From positions 1 to 64,000 of the forward strand of contig JAFZRN010000038.1 in assembly GCA_017619835.1 (NCBI GenBank): DNA of 64,000 nt, given 5' to 3'. Shown here piece by piece: positions 44,464 through 53,358 of this stretch. Under the pieces are notes generated by a model. It did no database searches, had not been told where the DNA came from, and saw nothing but the letters and a program-made list of their open reading frames with translations. Both the position numbers and the translations under genes were made by a program. Each line of letters opens with the position of its first letter. The stretch's first letter is position 1. The stretch is from Eubacterium sp. (GTDB taxonomy: Bacteria > Bacillota > Clostridia > Lachnospirales > Lachnospiraceae).

Positions 44464-46446
44464 TTACTCTACGATTCGTTTGAATTTCTTATCAAGTTCT
44501 GTTTTAGTCATCTTGATTATCGTCGGACGACCGTGCGGGCAAGTATAAGGATTATCAAGGCTCATGAGCCTATCCATAAGTGTCTGGACTTCTTCAAACG
44601 TAATCTTCTGATTACCTTTAACAGCTGCCTTACAGCCCATAGTCGCAAGCTTTCTCACAAATATATCTTCAGTGAGGTCTTCCAAATCATTTGTAATATA
44701 ATCGGCAAGCTCCATAAAAACATCTCTCGTACCAAGGCCGAGAAGATTTGCGGGTACCGCGGAGACTTTAATCTCATTTCCACCGAAATCCTCGATCTCG
44801 AAGCCGAACTTCTGCATGTAATCGGTCTTGGACAGGACGGCCTCTTTTTCACGACTCGTCATAGTGAAGATTTCAGGCGGGAAAATGTTTTGGCTATGTA
44901 TCTTCCTTTCCTTAAACTCCTTCAGGAAAGTCTCGTAATTCACCTTTTCGTGGGCAGCGTGCTGGTCCATCAGATAAAGGCAGTCCTCATATTCGGTGAT
45001 CCAGTATGTGTCGAAAGCAAGGCCGATAATTCGATGCTTTGGACGAGCCTCTTCGGAAAGATAACGGGTTTCAGTGAGTTCTTCCTGCTTGAATTCGAAC
45101 TTTGGTGAAGCCGTACTTTCTGAAGTGTTTTCTATCGGATTATCTGTATTGGTGTTTGATACACTTTCTTCCACGCTGCGACCAAGCTTCTCACGGTATT
45201 CCTTGGGAAGAAGACTCTCAAGGATTGAGAAACTGTTTTCCGAAGTGGATGATTTAGGTCTGTCTAATATGTTAGACGGATTTTTATGGTCAATCTTGTC
45301 TAATGTATTAGACGAATATCTGTTCTGCTCTTCCACTACCATATCCGGTTGAGGAATTTTGTTAGAAGCTACAGAACTCAGCTTTGTCTCCGGAACAGGC
45401 TGCTTAACCGGCTTCGGAACAGTATAATCAGATGCTGTATCAGGAATGAATTCTTTATTCTCGAGAGCATTTTTCACTGCGTGAAATACTCCGCTGAAGA
45501 GTTCTTTCTCATTATCAAATCTGAATTCACGCTTGGCCGGATGCACATTTACATCCACCATATAAGTCGGAACCTCGATGAATAGAGCCGTATAAGGGAA
45601 ACGGTGCTGCATTATGTGAGTCTTATATGCTTCTTCAATCGCACGGTTAACAACTGCACTCTTTATATAACGTTTGTTTACGAAATAATTTTCAAAACTG
45701 CGGTTACCTTTAGAGATAAATGGCTTTCCGACAAAACCGGTCAGCTTTATCTCGCCATCCTCAAAGGTATGGGTATAATCGACCTCGAGAAGTCCGCGGG
45801 TGATGTCCTTTCCGAAAAGGGAATAAACAGTCTCCTTCAGACGGCCGTCGCCCTGAGTGTCTACAATAGTCTTGCCACCTGAGATCAGCTTTATAGCTAC
45901 ACCCGGATTAGCTAGAGCAATGTGGACTATGAGATCATTTATATAAGAACCCTCAGTCATATTGGACTTGAGGAACTTCTTACGCGCAGGGGTATTGAAA
46001 AAAAGATTGCGGCTTATGATGGTCGTACCGTCGGGAGCGCCTATTTCCTTGAATTCCAGCTCCTTGCCGGCTTCGATGACATATCTGATACCTGTCAGAG
46101 CATCATGCGTTTTCGTAACCATTTCCACTTCACTTACTGCTGCTATCGTGGAGAGAGCCTCGCCTCTGAAGCCGAGGGACGTGATGTTCATGAGGTCGTC
46201 GATGGTATCGAGCTTGCTGGTCGCGTGGCTGTAATAAGCTTTACGTACATCGTCTGCATCGATTCCGGAGCCGTTATCGGTCACACGGATCATGCTGGTT
46301 CCGCCGTCGGTAATCTCTATGGTCACACGTGTTGCACCGGCGTCGATTGAGTTCTCAACGAGCTCCTTAACTACGGAAGCCGGGCGCTCGATAACCTCAC
46401 CCGCTGCTATCTTATCAATTGTATGTTGGTCTAATACTCTAATCAT
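44464..46446 (-). CDS. mutL: DNA mismatch repair protein MutL
   Basis: GHKL ATPase and endonuclease that links MutS mismatch recognition to strand removal. In 660 residues the N-terminal ATPase motifs are IAAGEVIERPASVVKELVENS, DNGSGI and TSLGFRGEALSTI. The C-terminal endonuclease domain has DQHAAHEKVNYE and a zinc-site region (ACPHGRP-type: YTCPHGRPT). The central linker (about 330-470) carries two palindrome-derived peptides, SSNTLD (near 378-383) and PSNILD (near 390-395). It is preceded by mutS and followed by miaA. Confidence 0.96.
   Translation of the reverse strand: MIRVLDQHTIDKIAAGEVIERPASVVKELVENSIDAGATRVTIEITDGGTSMIRVTDNGSGIDADDVRKAYYSHATSKLDTIDDLMNITSLGFRGEALSTIAAVSEVEMVTKTHDALTGIRYVIEAGKELEFKEIGAPDGTTIISRNLFFNTPARKKFLKSNMTEGSYINDLIVHIALANPGVAIKLISGGKTIVDTQGDGRLKETVYSLFGKDITRGLLEVDYTHTFEDGEIKLTGFVGKPFISKGNRSFENYFVNKRYIKSAVVNRAIEEAYKTHIMQHRFPYTALFIEVPTYMVDVNVHPAKREFRFDNEKELFSGVFHAVKNALENKEFIPDTASDYTVPKPVKQPVPETKLSSVASNKIPQPDMVVEEQNRYSSNTLDKIDHKNPSNILDRPKSSTSENSFSILESLLPKEYREKLGRSVEESVSNTNTDNPIENTSESTASPKFEFKQEELTETRYLSEEARPKHRIIGLAFDTYWITEYEDCLYLMDQHAAHEKVNYETFLKEFKERKIHSQNIFPPEIFTMTSREKEAVLSKTDYMQKFGFEIEDFGGNEIKVSAVPANLLGLGTRDVFMELADYITNDLEDLTEDIFVRKLATMGCKAAVKGNQKITFEEVQTLMDRLMSLDNPYTCPHGRPTIIKMTKTELDKKFKRIVE
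45262..45313. repeat. Pair of in-frame 16-bp palindromes in the mutL linker
   Basis: GTCTAATATGTTAGAC (45262-45277) and GTCTAATGTATTAGAC (45298-45313) match the miaA and rsmF elements with one or two central changes. Both are read in the same frame as the miaA copies and lie in the flexible MutL linker. Confidence 0.85.
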
Positions 46447-46478
46447 AATTTATGCCTATTTGTGTATTTTTTGTGTCC

Positions 46479-46491
46479 GGGGTCAGACCCC
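46479..46491. repeat. Family B palindrome, mutS-mutL gap
   Basis: Core GGGGTC-A-GACCCC. The flank TTTTATGTAAAC touches the mutS stop codon; the other flank TTTTGTGTCC is shared with the copy at 49230. Confidence 0.85.
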
Positions 46492-46502
46492 TTTTATGTA
46501 AA

Positions 46503-49193
46503 CTAGTTCAATCTTTGTTTGAGTTCCTGGAGGTACAGGAGGGCCTTGACGGGAGTCATGTTGTCGAGGTCCATGGATTTAAGTTCGGCAGCGACGTTCA
46601 TTTCTTCGGTTGATGCGAAGAGAGACATCTGGCCTTCGAACTGGCCTTTTCCGTAGGAGCCTTTTGATCTGCCTTTATCTTCTGCTTTATGCGAAGCGAC
46701 TGCTTCGAGGTCACGGGACTTACCTGTGATATCTTCCTCTGACAGGAACTCAGCTATCTCCTTAGCTCTTTCGGTTACAACAGCGGGAACTCCGGCAAGC
46801 TCGGCAACTTCGATTCCGTAGGATCTGTCTGCTCCGCCACGGATTATCTTACGCAGAAATACAAGTCTGTTCTTATCATGCTTGATCGCGATTGAGTAAT
46901 TATTTACGGATGAAAGCTTGCCTTCAAGCTCGGTCAGCTCGTGATAATGCGTTGCAAAAAGGGTCTTGGATCCAAGCATGTCATTATCTGCGATATATTC
47001 TACAACCGCCCAGGCAATCGATAATCCGTCAAATGTCGACGTACCGCGTCCGATCTCATCCATTATTATCAGCGAATCACGGGTAGCATTTCGAAGAATG
47101 TTCGCTACCTCACTCATTTCCACCATAAAGGTCGACTGGCCCTGAGCCAGGTCATCACTCGCACCAACTCTTGTAAATATTCTGTCGGATATACTTATAT
47201 CAGCCATATCAGCGGGCACGAAGGAACCAATCTGCGCCATCAGACATATCAGAGCAGTCTGACGCATATAGGTTGATTTACCGGCCATATTCGGGCCTGT
47301 GATGATCATTATGCGGTTAGCCTGATTGTCAAGTGTCGTATCATTGGGGATAAAGGAATCATTTCCGAGAATCTTCTCAATAACCGGATGGCGGCCATTT
47401 TTAATCTCGATGGCGCCGGTTGTGTTGAGCGACGGACGGACATAATTCTCCCTCAAAGCAACTGTGGAAAGCGAAGCCATAACGTCGATAAGTGCAATCT
47501 GATATGCAGTCTTCTGAACACGGGCGGTCTCGAGAGAAAGCGCATCACGGAGCTTTACAAATTCATCATATTCAAGGCCATAAAGATTCTCTTCAGCGCT
47601 CAGGATCTCGGAGGATAGCGACGAAAGCTCATCCGTCGTGAACCTCTCCATATTTGTGAGGGTCTGCTTCCTGATAAAATAATCAGGCACAAGATTTTTA
47701 TACGAATTCGTAACCTCGAGGAAGTATCCGAACACGCGGTTGAACTTGATCCTGAGATTCTTGATGCCGGTCGCATCCCTCTCTCTCGCCTCAAGCTCGG
47801 CGAGAATTGTCTTGGAATTAAGCTTCTTATAACGATAATTATCGATATGCTCATTATATCCGGTCTTGAAAATGCCACCTTCCCGGACAGTTATCGGAGC
47901 ATCCTCGTCAATCGCCGATTCAAGCAACGCATGGATATCCTCGAGCGTATCAAAGTTTTCATATATGTCAGCAAAAAGCTGCCCATTCATTTCCCCTACA
48001 AGCCTCTTTATGAAAGGCAGGTATTCGAGCGAAGTCTTGAAAGCAAGCATGTCGCGGGGATTTGCGGTTCTCATTGAGATTCGTGTCATCAGACGCTCGA
48101 GATCATAGATTGAGCTAAGGTACTCTCTCATTTCGTCGCGCGAGATGACATTTACATTAAGGCTGTCGATCGCATCAAGTCGCTTCTCAATCTCGTTAAT
48201 ATTCATGAGCGGCATTTCAATAAAACTGCGAAGAAGTCGTGCACCCATTGCGGTCTTTGTCTTATCAAGGACCCAAAGCAAAGAGCCCTGCTTCCTGCCG
48301 TCTCTCATAGTCTCGATAAGCTCGAGATTACGGCGGGTTGATGAATCTATAATCATATAGTCAGATGTCATGTACATCTCAAGATGATTGATCTGCTGCA
48401 GACTGCTCATCTGAGTATCATGAAGATATCTGAGGAGCGCTCCTATAGCAAGAACGGTTTCGGGAATATCCTTAAGGCCAATGCCTTCGATTCCGGAAAC
48501 TCCGAACTGCTCTTCGATACGTTTTACGGAGTCGTCGTAATTTACAAAATTATCAGCAATAACACTCTTTGTTATCGATAATTTTTCTGATAATTCATTT
48601 ATAGTTAACATAATATCATTATTGTTAACTGAATCACAGAAAATGATTTCACTTGGCGAAAATTTATTGATTTCATCAAATACTTTCGAAACAGCTTCAA
48701 CGCTCGTACATACAAATTCACCTGTGGAAATATCCGAGACGGCGATTCCGAACTTCGAACTATTCTTAGGTGAAGTAAAGCTCATTATGTAGTTATGCTT
48801 GTCTTCCTTAAGGCCGGCCTCTTCGATGCTGGTACCGGGAGTCACTACTCTTATGACCTTACGCTCAACGAGACCCTTAGCAAGTTTAGGATCCTGAACC
48901 TGCTCGCATATAGCAACCTTGTAGCCCTTCTCGATAAGCCTTGATATATAGACTTCGGCGGCATGATAAGGGATTCCGCACATCGGCGCCCTCTCCTCAA
49001 GACCGCAGTCCTTACCAGTAAGAGTCAGTTCAAGCTCACGCGAAACATTTACGGCATCATCAAAAAACATCTCATAAAAGTCACCCAGCCTGTAGAAAAG
49101 AACACAGTCCGGGTACTCGTCATGAGTCGCAAGATAATGCTTCATCATCGGAGACAGCTTGCTTATATCAATTTTCTCAGTTAATTCACTCAT
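46503..49193 (-). CDS. mutS: DNA mismatch repair protein MutS
   Basis: Mismatch-recognising ATPase. The 896-residue protein has the N-terminal mismatch-contact motif LFYRLGDFYEMFFDDA (Phe-x-Glu), the clamp and core domains, Walker A GPNMAGKSTYMRQ, Walker B LIIMDEIGRGTSTFDG and the C-terminal helix-turn-helix region ending MTPVKALLYLQELK. It is flanked by two family B palindromes, one in each intercistronic gap, between miaB and mutL. Confidence 0.97.
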   Translation of the reverse strand: MSELTEKIDISKLSPMMKHYLATHDEYPDCVLFYRLGDFYEMFFDDAVNVSRELELTLTGKDCGLEERAPMCGIPYHAAEVYISRLIEKGYKVAICEQVQDPKLAKGLVERKVIRVVTPGTSIEEAGLKEDKHNYIMSFTSPKNSSKFGIAVSDISTGEFVCTSVEAVSKVFDEINKFSPSEIIFCDSVNNNDIMLTINELSEKLSITKSVIADNFVNYDDSVKRIEEQFGVSGIEGIGLKDIPETVLAIGALLRYLHDTQMSSLQQINHLEMYMTSDYMIIDSSTRRNLELIETMRDGRKQGSLLWVLDKTKTAMGARLLRSFIEMPLMNINEIEKRLDAIDSLNVNVISRDEMREYLSSIYDLERLMTRISMRTANPRDMLAFKTSLEYLPFIKRLVGEMNGQLFADIYENFDTLEDIHALLESAIDEDAPITVREGGIFKTGYNEHIDNYRYKKLNSKTILAELEARERDATGIKNLRIKFNRVFGYFLEVTNSYKNLVPDYFIRKQTLTNMERFTTDELSSLSSEILSAEENLYGLEYDEFVKLRDALSLETARVQKTAYQIALIDVMASLSTVALRENYVRPSLNTTGAIEIKNGRHPVIEKILGNDSFIPNDTTLDNQANRIMIITGPNMAGKSTYMRQTALICLMAQIGSFVPADMADISISDRIFTRVGASDDLAQGQSTFMVEMSEVANILRNATRDSLIIMDEIGRGTSTFDGLSIAWAVVEYIADNDMLGSKTLFATHYHELTELEGKLSSVNNYSIAIKHDKNRLVFLRKIIRGGADRSYGIEVAELAGVPAVVTERAKEIAEFLSEEDITGKSRDLEAVASHKAEDKGRSKGSYGKGQFEGQMSLFASTEEMNVAAELKSMDLDNMTPVKALLYLQELKQRLN

Positions 49194-49229
49194 CTGTTTT
49201 CCTTATATAATTGTGTCCATTTTGTGTCC

Positions 49230-49242
49230 GGGGTCAGACCCC
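49230..49242. repeat. Family B palindrome, miaB-mutS gap
   Basis: Core GGGGTC-A-GACCCC, with the left flank TTTTGTGTCC as at 46469-46478 and a different right flank (ATGTCGGAATCG). It lies 12 bases beyond the miaB stop codon. Confidence 0.85.
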
Positions 49243-49254
49243 ATGTCGGAATCG

Positions 49255-50703
49255 TTACTTTTTTATCGTTCCCATGTAGTAGAAGCCGCAGGCTTTGTCG
49301 AGGTGAACGTTGACGAATTGGCCGATAAGGTCTTCACCACCTTCGAAATGAACGAGAATGTTGTTATCCATTCTGCCGGTAACGTAGCCTGCCATGTGGT
49401 CATTTACGCATTCGACAAGTACTTCCTTAGTCTCGCCCTCGAATCTTGCTGTAACCTTGGCAGAGGTCTCTCTAACAAGCTCCAGCAGTCTAGAGAATCT
49501 CTCATTTACAACATCCTCGGGAAGCTGTTCCCAGGTAGCCGCCGGTGTTCCGGTTCTCATTGAATATATAAATGTAAAGACCTGATCGTAGCCGGCGCGT
49601 CTAACGACATCCATCGTATCCTGAAAATCTTCCTCGGTCTCGCCCGGAAAACCGACCATGATATCGGTCGTAAGCGAAACATCCGGAAGCTTTGCCCTGA
49701 TCCTCTCAACAAGCGCAAGATAATCATCCTTCGTGTAGCGTCGGTTCATCTTACAAAGCACTTCAGTCGAACCCGACTGGACCGGAAGATGAATATGCCT
49801 TGCAACCTTGGGATTTCGCGCAATCACGTCGATCAGCTTATCGGAAAGATCCTTCGGATGACTCGTCATGAATCTTACCCTCTTAATGCCCTCGATTTTG
49901 CAAATGTCTTCGAGAAGCTCGGGAAAACTGTAAGAGGGATTTGCCTTTATTATTTCACTTTCTTCCAGGAAATTTACACCATAAGAGTTAACGTTCTGTC
50001 CGAGAAGCATTATCTCGACAAAACCCTCGGAAGCAAGACATTTAACCTCCGCAATAATATCCTCCGGTGCTCTGCTTCTCTCACGTCCGCGGACGTATGG
50101 CACGATGCAGTAGGTACAGAAATTATTGCAGCCATACATGATATTTACGCCGGATTTGAAGGAATATTTCTTATGCTCCGGTAGATGCTCGACATTTTCC
50201 TCAGGCGCAGCAAGCACTTCGATAACCTGCTTCTTTTCGCCCGAAAGTCTCATATAGAGAAGTTCTGCAAGCTTATAGAAGTTAAATGTTCCGAATACAA
50301 GATCTACGAAACCGAAGCTCTCCTTGATATGTTCGACGATATCCGGCTGCTGCATCATGCATCCGCAGATACCTATCATCATATCGGACGATTCCTTCTT
50401 TTTCTTAAGGGAACCGAGATGTCCGTAAAGCTTCTGGTTGGCATTTTCACGCACGGTGCAGGTGTTGTAGATCACAAAGTCCGCTTTATCCTCCGCGGAA
50501 GCCTCGGTGTAGCCGATCTTCTCGAGAATTCCTGTCAGCTTCTCGGAATCACGTGCATTCATCTGGCATCCAAAGGTCGAAACATAGAAAGTCGGAGCCT
50601 TTCCTTTTGTGGAAATGATTTCCTCAATATATTCATGACACCTGTCCATAAAGTATTGCTGACGGGCAGGTTCTGTTGTGGGTATGTTTATATAGTCGTT
50701 CAT
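49255..50703 (-). CDS. miaB: tRNA-2-methylthio-N6-dimethylallyladenosine synthase
   Basis: Radical SAM enzyme with two iron-sulfur clusters that methylthiolates i6A37 made by MiaA. The 482-residue product has the N-terminal cluster cysteines in YVSTFGCQMN, YNTCTVRE and GICGCMMQ. The radical SAM motif is YGCNNFCTYCIVPYVRGRERSR, with a TRAM domain at the C-terminus. The N-terminal extension of about 45 residues is usual in Clostridia. Partner gene miaA lies in the same cluster. Confidence 0.96.
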   Translation of the reverse strand: MNDYINIPTTEPARQQYFMDRCHEYIEEIISTKGKAPTFYVSTFGCQMNARDSEKLTGILEKIGYTEASAEDKADFVIYNTCTVRENANQKLYGHLGSLKKKKESSDMMIGICGCMMQQPDIVEHIKESFGFVDLVFGTFNFYKLAELLYMRLSGEKKQVIEVLAAPEENVEHLPEHKKYSFKSGVNIMYGCNNFCTYCIVPYVRGRERSRAPEDIIAEVKCLASEGFVEIMLLGQNVNSYGVNFLEESEIIKANPSYSFPELLEDICKIEGIKRVRFMTSHPKDLSDKLIDVIARNPKVARHIHLPVQSGSTEVLCKMNRRYTKDDYLALVERIRAKLPDVSLTTDIMVGFPGETEEDFQDTMDVVRRAGYDQVFTFIYSMRTGTPAATWEQLPEDVVNERFSRLLELVRETSAKVTARFEGETKEVLVECVNDHMAGYVTGRMDNNILVHFEGGEDLIGQFVNVHLDKACGFYYMGTIKK

Positions 50704-50749
50704 GTAAATCTCAATCTTTTATAATTATTTATCTTATATAGTTTCTATC

Positions 50750-52714
50750 TTATAAGCTCTCAATCTCTTCCATCCACAGCGCGTTCGAAGCATCGCTCGG
50801 CATTCTGAGGTCGCCTCTCGGTGACATTGAAACCGAACCGACCTTTACACCGTCCGGCATGCAGCTACGCTTAAACTGCTGCGAAAACAGACGTTTAAAG
50901 TACATAGTCAGCCATTTCTTTATCTCTTCATCGGAATAATCATCCTTGAAAGCCTTCTTTGCAAGATAATAGATCTTTGAAGGTCCGTAGCCGTATCTCA
51001 GGCTGTAGAAAATGAAGAAATCATGCAGCTCATAAGGACCTACGCTGTCCTCGGTCTTCTGAGTGATATTTCCGTCCTTGTCGGGAGGAAGAAGTTCCGG
51101 ACTGATAGGAGTATCGAGGATGTCCTTTAATACTGAGCTAGCTTCCGGGAAGACGTCATTTTCAATGACAGAATCGATCATCCAGCGAACGAGCGTCTTC
51201 GGAATGCTGCCATTTACACCGTACATGCTCATTTGGTCACCGTTATAGGTGCACCAGCCGAGCGCAAGCTCACTGAGGTCGCCGGTTCCAACAACGAGAC
51301 CGCCGATCTTATTCGCATAATCCATGAGAACCTGTGTCCTCTCACGCGCCTGTGTGTTCTCATAAGTCACATCCTTAACGTTTATGTCGTGGCCGATATC
51401 CTTAAGATGCTGTGTGCAGGCATCCTTGATATCTATGATGAGTGGCTCAGTACCGAGAGCCTTGATAAGCTCCAGCGAATTATTAAATGTCCTGTCAGAT
51501 GTACCGAAAGCAGGCATTGTGATCGCAACGAGATCCTTCGGGTCGCGGTCAAGAGCCTTAAGAGCCTTTGCGCAGACAAGCAGAGTCAGAGTCGAATCCA
51601 TACCGCCGGAAACACCGACAACCGGCTTCGAACCGGTGATCTCAAGCCTCTTCACAAGGCCGCCGACCTGCATATCAAATATCTCGCGGCATCTCTTCAC
51701 CCTCTTTATCTTCGAAGAAGGAATGAAAGGCTTCTTCGGTACGATCAGGTATTCGCCGTCCGAACCCTTTACTTCTGTATCCGTAACCTTAACGGTCGTA
51801 ATCTCACTGATTCTATCACGGAGCAGGTCTTTTGCATCGTTAAATGACGTCGAAACGATTCTCTCATGTCTGATCTTACCAAGGTCCATATCAGCAATGA
51901 GTATATAATCGCGGGCGATGAAATCATGATTCTCATTTATCAATGCGCCGTTTTCGGCAAACATCGAGTGACCTGAGAATATGAGGTCCTGAGTGGACTC
52001 GGTTGCACCTGCCGAAACATAGAGATATTCGGAAAGATTTGAAGCAGACTGCTGTTTAACAAGCTGCTTACGATATTCGCGCTTTGCGATAGTCTCGTTA
52101 CTTGCAGAGATGTTCACGATAAGCTCAGCGCCGCCGAGAGAAAGAACCGTCGACGGGGAAATAGGTGCCCAGAGGTCCTCGCAGATCTCAACTCCGAGTT
52201 TGAAGACATTTTCAATATCATAAAGAATGTTGTTGCCAACCGGAATCTCGTAATCGTACTCAGCGTTCGACGGAATACCCAGCTCGGAAAAACTTATCTG
52301 GGTTATATCGAGGCTGGCAGCAGAACTGAACCATCTCTTCTCATAAAACTCATTATGATTCGGGATGAAAGTCTTGATGGAAATGCCGAGGAGCTTGCCC
52401 TTAAGCATCACGAAAGCGCCGTTATAAAGCCTTCCGGAAAACGTGATGGGCGCGCCGACGATGACAACCTCATCCCTTCCGTAAGTGCTGGCAAGGATCT
52501 CGCCGATGCCGACCTTGGCAGCCTTAAGAAGCGTTTCCTGGAAGAATAGATCCTGGCAGGTGTAGCCTGTTACGGAAAGCTCCGGAAATGCTATCACCGC
52601 GGGACCGTATTCATAGGCCTCCTCCAGCTTCTCAATTATCTTCTTTACGTTATAATTTACGTCGCCGGGTTTAACCTCGGGCACTGCTGCCGCAACTCTG
52701 TAAAAATCAAACAT
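50750..52714 (-). CDS. nadE: Glutamine-dependent NAD synthase
   Basis: Makes NAD from deamido-NAD with ammonia supplied by its own glutaminase. In 654 residues the N-terminal nitrilase-like domain has Glu in FPELSVTGYTCQD and the nucleophile Cys in LGVEICEDLWAP. The synthase domain has the PPi loop VVGVSGGMDSTLTL and GTGDLSELALGWCTYNGD. It matches the long two-domain type. Transcribed towards miaB with a 46-base gap; the folded pncB leader elsewhere in the window hints that NAD level is monitored. Confidence 0.95.
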   Translation of the reverse strand: MFDFYRVAAAVPEVKPGDVNYNVKKIIEKLEEAYEYGPAVIAFPELSVTGYTCQDLFFQETLLKAAKVGIGEILASTYGRDEVVIVGAPITFSGRLYNGAFVMLKGKLLGISIKTFIPNHNEFYEKRWFSSAASLDITQISFSELGIPSNAEYDYEIPVGNNILYDIENVFKLGVEICEDLWAPISPSTVLSLGGAELIVNISASNETIAKREYRKQLVKQQSASNLSEYLYVSAGATESTQDLIFSGHSMFAENGALINENHDFIARDYILIADMDLGKIRHERIVSTSFNDAKDLLRDRISEITTVKVTDTEVKGSDGEYLIVPKKPFIPSSKIKRVKRCREIFDMQVGGLVKRLEITGSKPVVGVSGGMDSTLTLLVCAKALKALDRDPKDLVAITMPAFGTSDRTFNNSLELIKALGTEPLIIDIKDACTQHLKDIGHDINVKDVTYENTQARERTQVLMDYANKIGGLVVGTGDLSELALGWCTYNGDQMSMYGVNGSIPKTLVRWMIDSVIENDVFPEASSVLKDILDTPISPELLPPDKDGNITQKTEDSVGPYELHDFFIFYSLRYGYGPSKIYYLAKKAFKDDYSDEEIKKWLTMYFKRLFSQQFKRSCMPDGVKVGSVSMSPRGDLRMPSDASNALWMEEIESL

Positions 52715-52757
52715 AGTTTTTTCCTTTCTTTATCTGAATACAATCGATTGCAATCCA

Positions 52758-52785
52758 ATCGGTTAGCGGTTATCGGTTAGCGGTT
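52758..52785. repeat. Perfect tandem duplication at the recU stop codon
   Basis: ATCGGTTAGCGGTT is repeated twice without a gap (52758-52771 and 52772-52785). The second copy contains the recU stop codon, the first copy lies just downstream of it. Confidence 0.85.
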
Positions 52786-53310
52786 TGCGATATCAAGACT
52801 GAGGCCGTCTAAATAATGTACAACGGCCGGGCCATTTCCATGAATAAAATAGTCATCATCCAGCTCTTCATACTTAAAATTCTTTGCATGGCCGTCACGC
52901 TCGACACGCTCAACATACTCCTTAAGCTCGGCGAAGCGCATGTAATACATATCATTTCGCTCGGTGAAGAGGATCAGCAGAAATGCCACGCCGCCCTGCT
53001 CCTCAAAATCGGACATGAATTTGAACTGGTGCTCATGAATGTTCTGCAGGCTGAAGGTGTCGGTCTTACATTCCTTAGCATCAAAGCAGACCGGAATCTC
53101 CTGCACAACGCCGATATAGTCGACCGTCGAATCCTTCTCGAAATACGCCTCGGTTATCAGCTTCCTCTCACTGTCAAACTTAAGCGGAGTGATCGGCGTC
53201 GGAATCTTCTGCACCAGCGCAAGCCCCTTGTCGCGATAATATTCATTTGTCGCATTTATCAGGCTCTCAAAGGCCGAACCCCTGAGCCCCCGCGTCTTCC
53301 ATGTCGCCAT
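52777..53310 (-). CDS. recU: Holliday junction resolvase RecU
   Basis: Gram-positive junction-resolving nuclease of recombination and chromosome segregation. The 177-residue protein fits the family: RGLRGSAFESLINATNEYYRDKGLALVQKIPTPI, the catalytic STVDYIGV and CFDAKECK, and the bridging HEHQFKFMSDFEEQGGVAFLL. The usual neighbour ponA (PBP1) is not adjacent. A family A palindrome starts 14 bases upstream of its start codon. Confidence 0.93.
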   Translation of the reverse strand: MATWKTRGLRGSAFESLINATNEYYRDKGLALVQKIPTPITPLKFDSERKLITEAYFEKDSTVDYIGVVQEIPVCFDAKECKTDTFSLQNIHEHQFKFMSDFEEQGGVAFLLILFTERNDMYYMRFAELKEYVERVERDGHAKNFKYEELDDDYFIHGNGPAVVHYLDGLSLDIANR

Positions 53311-53323
53311 TTATCTACCCCAT

Positions 53324-53358
53324 TATGTGACAAACAGTTCAGATCATTTTGTCACATA
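53324..53358. repeat. Family A palindrome, copy 2
   Basis: TATGTGACAAA and TTTGTCACATA flank the core CAGTTCAGATCAT. Over at least 31 bases it is the exact reverse complement of the copy at 18300-18334. On the minus strand its TGTGA supplies the TGA stop codon of the pseudouridine synthase gene. Confidence 0.9.
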
